NCBI GenBank assembly: GCA_026993785.1
Contig: JALWRZ010000010.1
Span: forward strand, 117,199 to 181,198
Direction: 5' to 3'
Source of the DNA: DHVE2 group archaeon
Lineage (GTDB): Archaea > Thermoplasmatota > Thermoplasmata > Thermoplasmatales > Aciduliprofundaceae
Length of the DNA: 64,000 nucleotides
Shown piece by piece: positions 52,052 to 60,432 of the stretch. Below the pieces are notes generated by a model that was given only the letters and a program-made list of their open reading frames with translations, was not told the DNA's origin and made no database searches. Position 1 is the stretch's first letter. Each line of letters opens with the position of its first letter. The position numbers and the translations under genes are program-made.

Positions 52052-53137
52052 ATGAAAACAGTAAAGGTCGCTGCGCGAATAGTGGATAAATGGCTGAGAA
52101 AAGGAAACATGGCAAGGTGCATGAGAGACATATTACCACACTCGGGTCTCTCTCTGGAAGAAAGAGAGATCGTTTCCCGCCTAGTGCACCAGGTGGTAAG
52201 ATACAAGAGGTATTATGAGGCGGTTCTCGATGCCCTACGTCTCCCAAAGAACGGTGAAAATTACATCAAGGCTGCAACGGGAGAAATAAAATATGATGTC
52301 CCATACGATTTGGAGATTCACGAGTCAATTTCTCCCGCGCTTGCAAGAATTCTGGAAGAGAAAAGAGAGTTTCTAAAGATAATTAATAGAGAGCCCGAAA
52401 CCATGCTCTGCTCAAATTTAATAAAGGCCTCTCGCCAAGAAGTTATGGAGATGCTGCAAAAAGAAGGTTTAAGCGTAAAGGAGTATATCCCGGAGACGGC
52501 AATAATAACCACTTCAAGGGCCAAATACTCCCTCGTCGTTAAAGAGGGTTTCGCCCATGTTCAGGATGCTTCCAGTCAAATGGTTGCAAAAATAACTGTG
52601 AGCTTGGGAGACAGAATTCTAGACTATTGCGCAGGGAGCGGTGGGAAAACCCTAGCTATGGCATCTTTTTCCAGAAATAAGAAAAAGCTGTATGCCTATG
52701 ATGTAAATGAGAAAAAGCTCAAAGCTCTTGAGAAAAGGGCAAAAAAACACGCTGCAGATATTAAGGTTCTATACAGCCTTCCTGAGGAGGAATACGATGT
52801 GGTCCTGGTAGATGCACCTTGCAGCGGGATTGGTGCTGCTAGCAGAAATCCAGAAGCAAAGTACGTTGAGAATTTTCAAGAGTTTCAAAAACTGCAATTG
52901 GAAATAATGGAAAGTGCCTCCCAGAAGGTAAGAAAGGATGGATATATCCTCTACGTTGTGTGCAGCTTCTCTCCTGAGGAAACTGTGGGGGCGATGCAGC
53001 AGTTTCTGAAAAAACACAGGAACTTCGAAGAATTGGAGATTTCCATGGATCAGAGATATTTCAAAAAAGAAAAAATTGGAGGTTTCCTGGTGCTGGGTGA
53101 TATTCTTTACTTAACCGTGCTTCACAGATTTAAGTAA
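52052..53137 (+). CDS. NSUN/RsmB-family RNA cytosine-C5 methyltransferase
   Basis: 361 residues. An N-terminal helical NusB-like region (~1-90) precedes the Rossmann methyltransferase: HVQDASSQMVAK, LDYCAGSGGKTLAMA (SAM), YAYDVNEKK, the motif IV VLVDAPCSGIGAASRNPEAKY and motif VI ILYVVCSFSPEE. Both catalytic cysteines (in DAPCSG and VVCSFS) are present. It methylates C5 of a cytosine in tRNA or rRNA; target unknown. GGGAAGTGA precedes the ATG. Ends 27 bp inside the convergent PfpI gene. Confidence 0.9.
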   Translation: MKTVKVAARIVDKWLRKGNMARCMRDILPHSGLSLEEREIVSRLVHQVVRYKRYYEAVLDALRLPKNGENYIKAATGEIKYDVPYDLEIHESISPALARILEEKREFLKIINREPETMLCSNLIKASRQEVMEMLQKEGLSVKEYIPETAIITTSRAKYSLVVKEGFAHVQDASSQMVAKITVSLGDRILDYCAGSGGKTLAMASFSRNKKKLYAYDVNEKKLKALEKRAKKHAADIKVLYSLPEEEYDVVLVDAPCSGIGAASRNPEAKYVENFQEFQKLQLEIMESASQKVRKDGYILYVVCSFSPEETVGAMQQFLKKHRNFEELEISMDQRYFKKEKIGGFLVLGDILYLTVLHRFK

Positions 53138-53620
53138 GATAATGAACCTCTTCATCCACTCTGCCAAATCCCCGGGATGTCTGGCCGATACAAGATTACC
53201 ATCCACAGCTACACCATCCACAAACTCGCCACCTGCCGCGATGAGATCATCCTTAACCCCGTACCAGCAGGCTATTTTCCGGCCTTTCACGACTCCTGCA
53301 GAGATGAGAACCTGCACTCCATGACATATTATGGCAACAGGCTTATTTCTCTGGAAGAAATGTCGTACAATTTCTAAAGCCTTGGGCTGTAACCTCACTC
53401 TCTCTGGAGATTTCCCACCGGGTATAACGAGTATATGAAATTCCTCGGGATTTACTTCATCATAGCTCAAATCACTTTTCAGCGTGTATCCCCTTTTCCC
53501 CTTAAGCTCTTTCTGCGAAGACGCAATAAGAACCTCTATTCCTTCCTCTTTGAGGCGATGATAGGGATAGAATAGCTCCAGATCCTCAAAATCATTTTCT
53601 GCAAGAATTAGCGCCTTCAT
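53111..53620 (-). CDS. DJ-1/PfpI-family protein
   Basis: 169 residues from the ATG at 53620 (MKALILAENDFEDLEL); a longer frame to 53680 lies before the TATA-like TTAAATATC and is not needed. The nucleophile cysteine is in AIICHGVQVL and the glutamate in NDFEDLELFYPYHRL. VIPGGKSPERVRL and ARHPGDLAEWMKRF complete the PfpI motif set. Members are glyoxalases/deglycases or peptidases. It is likely stress related. Confidence 0.88.
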   Translation of the reverse strand: MKALILAENDFEDLELFYPYHRLKEEGIEVLIASSQKELKGKRGYTLKSDLSYDEVNPEEFHILVIPGGKSPERVRLQPKALEIVRHFFQRNKPVAIICHGVQVLISAGVVKGRKIACWYGVKDDLIAAGGEFVDGVAVDGNLVSARHPGDLAEWMKRFIILLKSVKHG

Positions 53621-53639
53621 AATTAATTTTAATTGCAAA

Positions 53640-53850
53640 CAGATATTTAACCCTAATGGGAACCACCAGCGGGTTTCCAACGAAGGGGCACCTACGCAAC
53701 GCCCTTTTCAGGGCTGGCTCGTAAATCCACGGGATTTGCTCATTTCCCTCTCTACCCCCTTCCCTTTTAAATCGTAACCTCCGGCGGGTTCCCCTCTACC
53801 CCTCTCCCTTATCATTAAGGGGGTGTAGAGAGGGGCGATAGCCCCCTTCG
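53640..53850. other. GC-rich multi-hairpin intergenic element
   Basis: This ~200-bp gap differs sharply in composition from neighbouring AT-rich gaps. It contains GGGAACC/GGGTTTCC (53656-53676), GCCCT/AGGGC around TTTC, AAATCC/GGATTT around ACG, and CCCTTA/TAAGGG embedded in a longer C-rich/G-rich inverted repeat near 53790-53835. The motif GCGGGTT(T)CC occurs twice (about 53668 and 53784). No ORF is present. It could be a remnant end of an IS200/IS605-like element (these have end hairpins and an omega-RNA) or a structured RNA; the sequence alone does not decide. Confidence 0.45.
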
Positions 53851-53889
53851 TGAGGAAAGTATTAATAGTTCGAGGGACATCCTTTCCCT

Positions 53890-54222
53890 ATGGAAGAGCT
53901 TTACGATGTCTCGGAGTTCTGGAAGTTTAAGATGCGCGTGGGATATGTGAAGCATGCAGAGAAACTTAAAAGAACAAAGAAGCTCATAAAACTTGAAGTG
54001 GATTTTGGAGATGAAACAAGGACCATAATTTCGGGAATTGCAGACCAATACGATCCTTCAGAGCTTATAGGAAAGAAATTTGTGTTTGTTCTTAACTTGA
54101 AGCCCAAGAAGTTCTCCGAAGTTGAGAGCCAGGGCATGCTTATTGTGGGCGAGGATTCCCAGGGCAAGGTCTATCTTCTTCCAGTGCCCCAGGAAGTGCC
54201 TGTAGGGATTAAAGTTTGGTAA
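53890..54222 (+). CDS. Stand-alone tRNA-binding OB-fold protein (MetRS-beta/CsaA-like)
   Basis: 110 residues of the EMAPII/MetRS C-terminal OB-fold: FWKFKMRVGYVKHAEKLKRTKKLIKLEVDFG, ISGIADQY, GKKFVFVLNLKPKKFSEVESQGM and ending PVPQEVPVGIKVW. Such modules bind tRNA or act as the beta subunit of methionyl-tRNA synthetase in archaea where MetRS is split. TATA-like GTATTAATAG at 53859-53868 suggests a leaderless start. Confidence 0.87.
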   Translation: MEELYDVSEFWKFKMRVGYVKHAEKLKRTKKLIKLEVDFGDETRTIISGIADQYDPSELIGKKFVFVLNLKPKKFSEVESQGMLIVGEDSQGKVYLLPVPQEVPVGIKVW

Positions 54223-54269
54223 ATGCATGAAGAAGCAAATGTTAATATTCCCCGCTGCCATACACCTAT

Positions 54270-55493
54270 GTGCCTCTCCTCAGAAAGATAGGTGAGTCTC
54301 TCAAATCGGTGCTATTTGGGAACATTCTCCTTTTATTTATCACATGGATTCTTCTTACCTTTGGAGGCAGCCTGACGCAGAATTTCTCTTCACTTTATTT
54401 TAAACAGCTTGGGGCCAATGATGAGATAGTAGGTTACATCTCTTCTATCTCCTTTGCCACCATGGCAGCTCTTCAGCTAATAGGGGGTGCTCTTGCAGAC
54501 AGTATAGGACGAAAGAAAATGATTGCAACATTCACATTCATTTTCTCGTTCAGCATACTTATATTCGCTTTTGCCCCAGACTGGCGTTATATAGTTCTTG
54601 CTACAGTCATATCCAATTTATCGCTTCTCTATCAACCGGCACTTTTTTCCGTGATGATGGATTCTCTACCTACCAATAGAAGAACCTTTGGATTCGCCAT
54701 AACCAATCTTCCACAGATGGTGGCGATCTTTGCTCCACCGGTGGGTGGTTACATCGTTTATCGCCTGGGGATAATTCCCGGTATGAGACTGAACTATTTT
54801 CTCTTTTTCCTTCTCGCCTTCTCTGCGGCAATTCTCAGATTAAAGATAAAAGAAACGTTGCCGCATCCCAAGAGGAAGTTTAGAATAAAGGAGGTTCTCC
54901 AAGCCTCTTTCGGCGCGTGGAAAAGTGTGGGCAGAGGTATGTATTATATCCTTTATGCAAATATCACGCTCAACTTCGTAAATGGACTTACCATGGCTTT
55001 TCTTGTTCTCTATGCCACACTATATGTTTCCACGGTGAGCTGGGGAATTGCCGTAGCGGTAGTAATAGCCACTCAGGCCATCCTGGGATTGTTTGTAGGC
55101 CATCTCGCAGATAGGGGCTACAAGAGGGAGTTTTATATCACGGGCTTGGCCCTTCTAGCACTAGCCAACATTATTTTCATTTTCCCCTCTCTTTATTTTC
55201 TATTTCTTTTTGCAATCATTCGTGGTCTGGGAATCGCGTTTTTAAGCTCACCTCAGAACTCTCTTATCGCGGATTTCGTGCCTATGGAAATGCGGGGAAG
55301 AATAATGGGTAGCTATCTCTTCTTATCCTACCTGGGAGGTATGGTAGGTGCTTCTCTGGCAGGCCATATTTACCAGGCTGTTCATTTCTTGCCCTTCCTC
55401 CTGGCCTCATGGATTCTCGCAATTCTGAGCATCGCTATGTATTATCTTTTCAGAAAATATCGTGGACTTTCTACTCCTATTTTAGATATGTAA
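54270..55493 (+). CDS. MFS transporter
   Basis: 407 residues, 12 membrane helices. The loop 2-3 signature reads GGALADSIGRKKMIATF and a second copy GHLADRGYKREFY lies between helices 8 and 9. GTG at 54270 is the start; an ATG two bases earlier is out of frame and stops quickly. It is probably a drug/solute efflux-type carrier. The base composition is normal for the region, so it does not look like part of the AT-rich RiPP cluster that follows 148 bp later, though it could serve it. Confidence 0.85.
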   Translation: MPLLRKIGESLKSVLFGNILLLFITWILLTFGGSLTQNFSSLYFKQLGANDEIVGYISSISFATMAALQLIGGALADSIGRKKMIATFTFIFSFSILIFAFAPDWRYIVLATVISNLSLLYQPALFSVMMDSLPTNRRTFGFAITNLPQMVAIFAPPVGGYIVYRLGIIPGMRLNYFLFFLLAFSAAILRLKIKETLPHPKRKFRIKEVLQASFGAWKSVGRGMYYILYANITLNFVNGLTMAFLVLYATLYVSTVSWGIAVAVVIATQAILGLFVGHLADRGYKREFYITGLALLALANIIFIFPSLYFLFLFAIIRGLGIAFLSSPQNSLIADFVPMEMRGRIMGSYLFLSYLGGMVGASLAGHIYQAVHFLPFLLASWILAILSIAMYYLFRKYRGLSTPILDM

Positions 55494-55580
55494 TAAATAA
55501 CTTTTTATAGATAATATTTTACTGCATTTGCTTTCCATACTTATTTTCCTTTAGAGACTTAAGGTAATTAAAAGTCGAAA

Positions 55581-55594
55581 AATATATATATTAA
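55581..55594 (+). promoter_or_regulatory. TATA box of the RiPP precursor gene
   Basis: AATATATATATTAA, about 50-60 bases upstream of the precursor ATG, in an AT-rich gap. It would give a leader of ~25-30 bases that includes the strong ribosome site GGAGGTGAT (55629-55637). Confidence 0.6.
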
Positions 55595-55641
55595 ATTGTA
55601 ATACTGTCTATTAGTAATGGATTATAATGGAGGTGATATAT

Positions 55642-55776
55642 ATGGATCATATAGAACTGGAGGGAATATGGATGGATATGCTTGAAAGTGGAGACCTAGT
55701 GATAGAAACCATAAAACCAAAACAACTAGGTTGCTATTCTGCACTCAGGATATGTCCGCCGATTGCATTTATATAA
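55642..55776 (+). CDS. Candidate RiPP precursor peptide, 44 residues
   Basis: 44-residue ORF with one of the best Shine-Dalgarno sequences in the window (GGAGGTGAT, 4 bases before ATG). The first 30 residues (MDHIELEGIWMDML...) are acidic and hydrophobic, as in leader peptides recognised by PqqD-like domains. The C-terminal 15 residues, GCYSALRICPPIAFI, contain two cysteines six residues apart, a tyrosine and a hydrophobic end, a plausible core for radical SAM crosslinking. It is 31 bp upstream of a radical SAM/SPASM gene. No homologue can be checked here; assignment rests on size, ribosome site and context. Confidence 0.7.
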   Translation: MDHIELEGIWMDMLESGDLVIETIKPKQLGCYSALRICPPIAFI

Positions 55777-55777
55777 A
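55768..55777 (+). promoter_or_regulatory. Internal TATA box before the maturase gene
   Basis: TTTATATAAA overlaps the last codons of the precursor gene and lies 31-40 bases before the maturase ATG. It would allow the maturase to be transcribed separately from the precursor, which is common when much more precursor than enzyme is needed. The following T-tract (CTTTTTTTATTTTTATTTTAA) is also a possible archaeal terminator of the precursor message. Confidence 0.55.
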
Positions 55778-55807
55778 CTTTTTTTATTTTTATTTTAAGT
55801 GATCTTT

Positions 55808-57034
55808 ATGCCTCTTTTCAAACTTCACAGATATCCAAATGGAGGCGTATTGATCTATCCAGATACTTCATATATTCCCCTAAACTCTGCTGCTTGGAGC
55901 GCAGTTGATAGCCTTATAAAAATGCTTTGTAAAAATGGGCAGACATTAAAAGAAGTAATTGAAAGCATAAAAAAAGATAGGGTCAAACTTGCAATACTAT
56001 CTTTCTTTTCTGCGTATGATTTAAAGTCGATAGGTTGTGATTCCTTTGTTTATACCGGTTCTGAGAACTTTTATTACCCTGTTTATTTATCCTATGAAGT
56101 AACACATAGGTGTAATTTAAATTGTAGGCATTGTTATATAGATAAGAAAAGTATCATGATTAAAAGAGAGCTCAAAGCAGGAGATTTAGAATTTTTTCTA
56201 TATAGGCTAAATAGATATAACTTACCCCTAAATATCCAGGTAACAGGTGGTGAACCTTTATTGCGACAAGATTTATGGGAAATAATAGAAGTAGTATCAA
56301 CACACACTATAGAAAGTTGGACATTTAACACAAATGGGCTTTTGATAAATAAAGAAATTGCAGAGAAATTAGAATCTTATGGCGTTGAAAGAGTATTTAT
56401 AAGCATAGATGGAGATGAAGAAACTCACGAATATTTGCGTGGCAAGGGTACTTTTAGTAGAGCATTGGAGGCTGTAAGAATATTTAATAAATATACATCC
56501 ATCCCTGTGGAGATAAATACTATGGTCACTAAAAAATATCCTGAGACCATAAAAAGAGTTGTTGAGGTTTTGTCCTCTGAAAACTTAAGATATGATAAAA
56601 TCAACATCGGTTTCTTCTTACCAGTATGGAATGCAAAAAATGTTGATTTAATAAAGGAATTGTTGCTCACACCACATGAGTTTTATTCCAATTCGCATAG
56701 AAAAGAGTGGTTAGAGGGTAGTAAAATAGAGGATGACTTTTTTGACTATACTCCTTCACAAGCGTGGAACTATCACTGTGGAGCTGGTTTTTATAATTAT
56801 GTACTTGATCCATATGGCAATATTTTCCCCTGTATGGTTGATAGAACAAGATTCTTCTATATGGGTAATATTCTCAGAGATGATGATGAACTAATATTTA
56901 GGGAAAATGGAGAAAAATATTTCAGAAGAAAACCTGTGCCTTTTTCCTCTTGTAAAAATTGCAAATACTATCTACTCTGTAAATCGTGTATGGCTTATCA
57001 GTCTGCCTTTTGTAATAGGGGGTGGGGATTATAG
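55808..57034 (+). CDS. Radical SAM/SPASM peptide maturase with PqqD-like N-terminus
   Basis: 408 residues from the ATG at 55808 (GTGATC just before it; GTG at 55799 is an alternative). Residues ~10-85 look like a PqqD-type RiPP recognition element (GGVLIYPDTSYIPLN... GQTLKEVIESI). The radical SAM core has CNLNCRHC, VTGGEPLLR and SIDGDEETHEYLRG. The C-terminal SPASM domain has HCGAGFYNYVLDPYGNIFPC and C-x2-C-x5-C-x2-C plus a final cysteine, for two auxiliary Fe-S clusters. Such enzymes crosslink or modify peptides (sactipeptide, ranthipeptide, PQQ-like). GC content is about 30%, far below its neighbours, indicating transfer. Confidence 0.88.
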   Translation: MPLFKLHRYPNGGVLIYPDTSYIPLNSAAWSAVDSLIKMLCKNGQTLKEVIESIKKDRVKLAILSFFSAYDLKSIGCDSFVYTGSENFYYPVYLSYEVTHRCNLNCRHCYIDKKSIMIKRELKAGDLEFFLYRLNRYNLPLNIQVTGGEPLLRQDLWEIIEVVSTHTIESWTFNTNGLLINKEIAEKLESYGVERVFISIDGDEETHEYLRGKGTFSRALEAVRIFNKYTSIPVEINTMVTKKYPETIKRVVEVLSSENLRYDKINIGFFLPVWNAKNVDLIKELLLTPHEFYSNSHRKEWLEGSKIEDDFFDYTPSQAWNYHCGAGFYNYVLDPYGNIFPCMVDRTRFFYMGNILRDDDELIFRENGEKYFRRKPVPFSSCKNCKYYLLCKSCMAYQSAFCNRGWGL

Positions 57035-58209
57035 CTCGCTGCCAAAACATCCTGCTTTTTTCCATAATAAAAGCGTTATCGACATTTGGCTCGATACTCA
57101 CAACATTCACGACTTATGTGCTATTATATAATTTTTCTCATATCTCATTAATCGTTGGATTGGGTGGAATAATATATGCATTATCTCCATCTCTTCTAAG
57201 TTCTTATTTAGGTGCCACTGTTGATAGAATAGGTGCTAAAAAATCACTTTTGATGAGTGTAATTTTTAATATCATCATATTATTTTTCATTCTTTTATGG
57301 TATAGATATTGGATGCTGCTTCTTATGCTGATCTTTTTTTATTCCGCCTTTACAACCTTAAATGGTATTGCATTCAATGCCCTGATACCTACGGTGGTGG
57401 ATAAGGAAGAACTATTTCGTTTTAATAGCTTTTTATCCTTTCTCTTTATGATTTCTGGTTTTCCAGCACCTATTTTTGCTGGCTACTTGGTAAGGGTTAA
57501 TATTCAACTTATTTTCCTTATAGATATACTTACCTATCTAGTGGAGATGCTGATGATAATTAAAATTAAGGAAGATGCAAAATACAAAACGGAGAAAACA
57601 TCAATTTTAAAGGATTTAAGAAGCGCATTTTCATATATAAAGATGAAAAAAGATTTTCTGCTTTTCTTTTTGTCCATTTTTATAGCATTTCTATTGGTTG
57701 GGGGGCTCAAAGCAGTACTGATCCCATATTTCTCAGATATATTCTCTCAAAATTATGGATTTTATTTCGGAGTTTATAATTCATTTGATGATTTAATAAG
57801 TGGTTTAATCCTTTTACTATTTACCTTGGGATATATTAAATTCGAGAGACATCTGAGTGCAACTTTTGGGGGCATATTATTTTATTTTGTTTCTCTTGCG
57901 ATTCTATCTTTTTTCATATCCTTCCCTGTGGTAATTCTTGCCTCCTCTATTTCCGGTTTTTCCTCAGGCCTTATTTCTCCTAACTCGGCCACATATCTAC
58001 AGAAAAATGCAGAGTTGCAATATATAGGTAGAATTTTTGGCATTCAACAATTTACAATATCACTTGCTACATTAATTTCGTATCTTTCCTTAGGAACTCT
58101 TTCCACCATCTACGATGCAGGTGATGTGTTAAGGATACTCGCAATTACAGGATTGACCATATTTGGGATTATCTTCGCAGTCTCAGTAAAATTAGATGCG
58201 AGAAACTAA
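57022..58209 (+). CDS. MFS transporter of the RiPP cluster
   Basis: 395 residues, 12 membrane helices; GTG start overlaps the maturase end by 13 bp, so the two are co-translated. Loop 2-3 reads YLGATVDRIGAKKSLL. It resembles MFS carriers of the macrolide-efflux/enterobactin exporter type (MFS_3-like). In this setting it probably exports the modified peptide or gives self-immunity. Same low GC content as the maturase. Confidence 0.83.
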   Translation: MGIIARCQNILLFSIIKALSTFGSILTTFTTYVLLYNFSHISLIVGLGGIIYALSPSLLSSYLGATVDRIGAKKSLLMSVIFNIIILFFILLWYRYWMLLLMLIFFYSAFTTLNGIAFNALIPTVVDKEELFRFNSFLSFLFMISGFPAPIFAGYLVRVNIQLIFLIDILTYLVEMLMIIKIKEDAKYKTEKTSILKDLRSAFSYIKMKKDFLLFFLSIFIAFLLVGGLKAVLIPYFSDIFSQNYGFYFGVYNSFDDLISGLILLLFTLGYIKFERHLSATFGGILFYFVSLAILSFFISFPVVILASSISGFSSGLISPNSATYLQKNAELQYIGRIFGIQQFTISLATLISYLSLGTLSTIYDAGDVLRILAITGLTIFGIIFAVSVKLDARN

Positions 58210-58359
58210 AGAAAAAAGAGTGATCTTGAAAAACTTATTTCAATATGTGGTGCGATATGGGTAAAGCGCTTTTAACTTTCTTGCAGTAACCATGTGTATT
58301 TTTAAGGAACTCAGCTATACCTCTTTTCAGAAAATTAGATATAGGAATTTCGCCATTAC

Positions 58360-59118
58360 ATGCTTGGGATGGTTGAGGTTTCTCGGGAGAGATGCAGGAC
58401 AGGAATCGAAGGTCTGGACCATATACTTAATGGTGGTATACCTCGGGGTAACACCGTTCTCATAACAGGTTCCTGCGGAACAGGAAAAACTACCCTTAGC
58501 CTTGAATTCCTGGTGCATGGGGCGCTTATGGGCGAGAGATCCATGTACATCTCGGTTACTGAGGCACCCGAGAAACTTGTGGAAAATATGATCAACTACG
58601 AATTTTTTGATATGAAACTCATAACTGATAAGAAGCTCATTCTTGTAGATTTGCAGGAAATTTATGTTAAGCTTGGCCTTGAAAAATTGGAGTTCACACT
58701 GGAGGACGTAAATGTTCTTGTCTCGCAGATTGTGAAGATGGTAAAGGAGCTTGGTGTAAAAAGGCTGGTGATAGATTCCATAACCTCCATCTGCTACAGG
58801 CTCACATCCAAGGAACAGATTCGGGAGTTCATCCTTCACCTGGGCAAAGAGCTTTCGGATATGGGATGCACAACGCTTCTTGTTTCCGAGCTTCTACCAT
58901 CGGCCCAGGGCTACTCACAATATGGCGTGGAGGAGGCAATTGCAGACGGCATCATTCTCCTAGGTAATATGGAAAGGAGGGGTGATCTGCTGCGCACCCT
59001 TCAGGTCATAAAGATGCGCGGAACAACCCATTCCCGTGCCAAATATGTGCTGGATCTGACCTCCATTGGTGTACTCCTGGCCCCTCTGCTGAAGGGTGGG
59101 AGCGTTGAGGTGAGATAA
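58360..59118 (+). CDS. KaiC-like RecA-fold ATPase with intact Walker A
   Basis: 252 residues, single KaiC domain. It begins RTGIEGLDHILNGGIPRGNTVLITGSCGTGKTTLSLEFL with a complete Walker A (GSCGTGKTT), then the catalytic-type glutamate in MYISVTEAPEKL and Walker B LVIDSITSIC. Archaeal KaiC-like proteins (ArlH, GvpD and regulators) usually act in signalling or motor assembly. First of a four-gene operon of overlapping genes. No Shine-Dalgarno; TTAGATATAGG upstream suggests a short leader. Confidence 0.85.
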   Translation: MLGMVEVSRERCRTGIEGLDHILNGGIPRGNTVLITGSCGTGKTTLSLEFLVHGALMGERSMYISVTEAPEKLVENMINYEFFDMKLITDKKLILVDLQEIYVKLGLEKLEFTLEDVNVLVSQIVKMVKELGVKRLVIDSITSICYRLTSKEQIREFILHLGKELSDMGCTTLLVSELLPSAQGYSQYGVEEAIADGIILLGNMERRGDLLRTLQVIKMRGTTHSRAKYVLDLTSIGVLLAPLLKGGSVEVR

Positions 59119-59119
59119 A

Positions 59120-59689
59120 ATGAGCGTATCTTCGAGAATTGTGGATAAGCTCAGCGAGCTACCACCTGCATCCTCCCTGGCTCTTTATATAGATGTGAAC
59201 TCATATTTTGATGCTTTGCGAGCACTGGTAGATATATTTGCGACCAAGAATGACATGTATGTTTTTTACATCTCCTCTACCATACCTTCCAGGAACATCG
59301 TTGGGATATTTGAGCTTCTGGGCATCGATGCAAGTAGGGTATTTTTTGTGGATACCATATCGCATCTAATGCCTGTCAAAACGGAGTTCTCGGACAAGTT
59401 TCTATACATAGAGAGCCCGACTATGCTGGAAAATGTTATGCTCAAGGTTGAATATCTCCTGCGTAAGTACAAGGACAAGAGAGCCCTCGTGATACTGGAT
59501 TCCGTGAATTCCATGGCGATTCACAACGATCTCAAGATACTTTCAGAGTTTCTACACATCTTCGTGACTTTTCTGCGCAACTGGGAGAGCTATATGGTAA
59601 TAATCTCACTTTTAGAGCAGACCACAGAGGATATAAGAAATATGCTAAACTTTGTAACCGATGATACGCTGGAGGTGAAGGAAAAATGA
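59120..59689 (+). CDS. Degenerate RecA/KaiC-fold protein without Walker A
   Basis: 189 residues. The secondary structure pattern follows the KaiC fold: ASSLALYIDVNSYFDALRALV, MYVFYISSTIPSRN, a Walker B-like ALVILDSVNSMAIHND and YMVIISLLEQTTEDI. No P-loop is present, so it is not expected to bind ATP in the normal way. The gene starts 1 bp after the first KaiC gene and overlaps the third by 4 bp. It is probably a non-catalytic partner in a hetero-oligomeric ring. Confidence 0.7.
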   Translation: MSVSSRIVDKLSELPPASSLALYIDVNSYFDALRALVDIFATKNDMYVFYISSTIPSRNIVGIFELLGIDASRVFFVDTISHLMPVKTEFSDKFLYIESPTMLENVMLKVEYLLRKYKDKRALVILDSVNSMAIHNDLKILSEFLHIFVTFLRNWESYMVIISLLEQTTEDIRNMLNFVTDDTLEVKEK

Positions 59690-60432
59690 GCTCAGAGCTC
59701 AAAACAACAACCATAGGGATAGACATGCTTGACAAGGCGCTCATGAACGGCATACCTAAGGGATACACCATCCTCCTTGCAGGCACTCCAGGCTCGGGAA
59801 CGGAGTTATTTGCAAAGCAATTCGCTGCTGCAGGTGCAGGCAAGGAGAACGTAGTTTATTTCACCACCACTGAGAGGGATGAGGATATAATAGGAACCAT
59901 GAAGAGCTTCAACTGGAGCACAGAGATAAAGATAGTGAATATAGGTACGGAGTATTATAAGAAGGTTCTGGAAAAGGAGCTTATGATAAGCAGATATCGG
60001 GAGGAGGGAATACCCATTAATGAGATATTTCAGCCAGGTAAGAAAAAGGAGGAGAAGGAGATAAATTTCCTGACCAAAATCACCTATGAGATCTCAAAAC
60101 TCAAGCCCCCTTTCCGCATAATAATAGATTCTCTGGATTTCTTCCTCAATCAATACGACAGAGCCAAGGTTATCTCTGCTCTCAGAACCATCAAAGCGCA
60201 TACCCAGTATTGTGAGAGCGTGGCCCTCATTACCATGCTCAACAATGTATATGATACCTCTACCCAGAGCGGTATAGAGGAGCTTGTTGACGTGATTTTG
60301 GAGCTTGAAATGCTGCGCACCTCGGAGGGTTTCGATAAATACCTCATCGTGAAGAAGGTGCGTAATCACCCTGAGAAAACAGGCATATTCAAATACGAGG
60401 TAGGGGATAAGGGATTTGTGTTAGTAAAATGA
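59686..60432 (+). CDS. KaiC-like protein with altered Walker A
   Basis: 248 residues. It opens TIGIDMLDKALMNGIPKGYTILLAGTPGSGTELFAKQF; the P-loop lysine is replaced by threonine (GTPGSGTE for GTPGSGKT). VVYFTTTERDEDI and RIIIDSLDFFLNQYD follow. ATP hydrolysis is therefore doubtful, though nucleotide binding may remain. Together with the two upstream proteins it forms a trio with one active and two degenerate subunits. ATGA overlap with both neighbours. Confidence 0.8.
   Translation: MSSELKTTTIGIDMLDKALMNGIPKGYTILLAGTPGSGTELFAKQFAAAGAGKENVVYFTTTERDEDIIGTMKSFNWSTEIKIVNIGTEYYKKVLEKELMISRYREEGIPINEIFQPGKKKEEKEINFLTKITYEISKLKPPFRIIIDSLDFFLNQYDRAKVISALRTIKAHTQYCESVALITMLNNVYDTSTQSGIEELVDVILELEMLRTSEGFDKYLIVKKVRNHPEKTGIFKYEVGDKGFVLVK

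Noticed and set aside
54270..55493. First MFS transporter as part of the RiPP cluster
   Set aside because: Its base composition matches the host, it is 148 bp away with a separate promoter between, and another exporter overlaps the maturase.
58240..58300. Second tiny peptide ORF after the RiPP exporter (about 14 codons)
   Set aside because: No ribosome site, no cysteine pair and too short to support.
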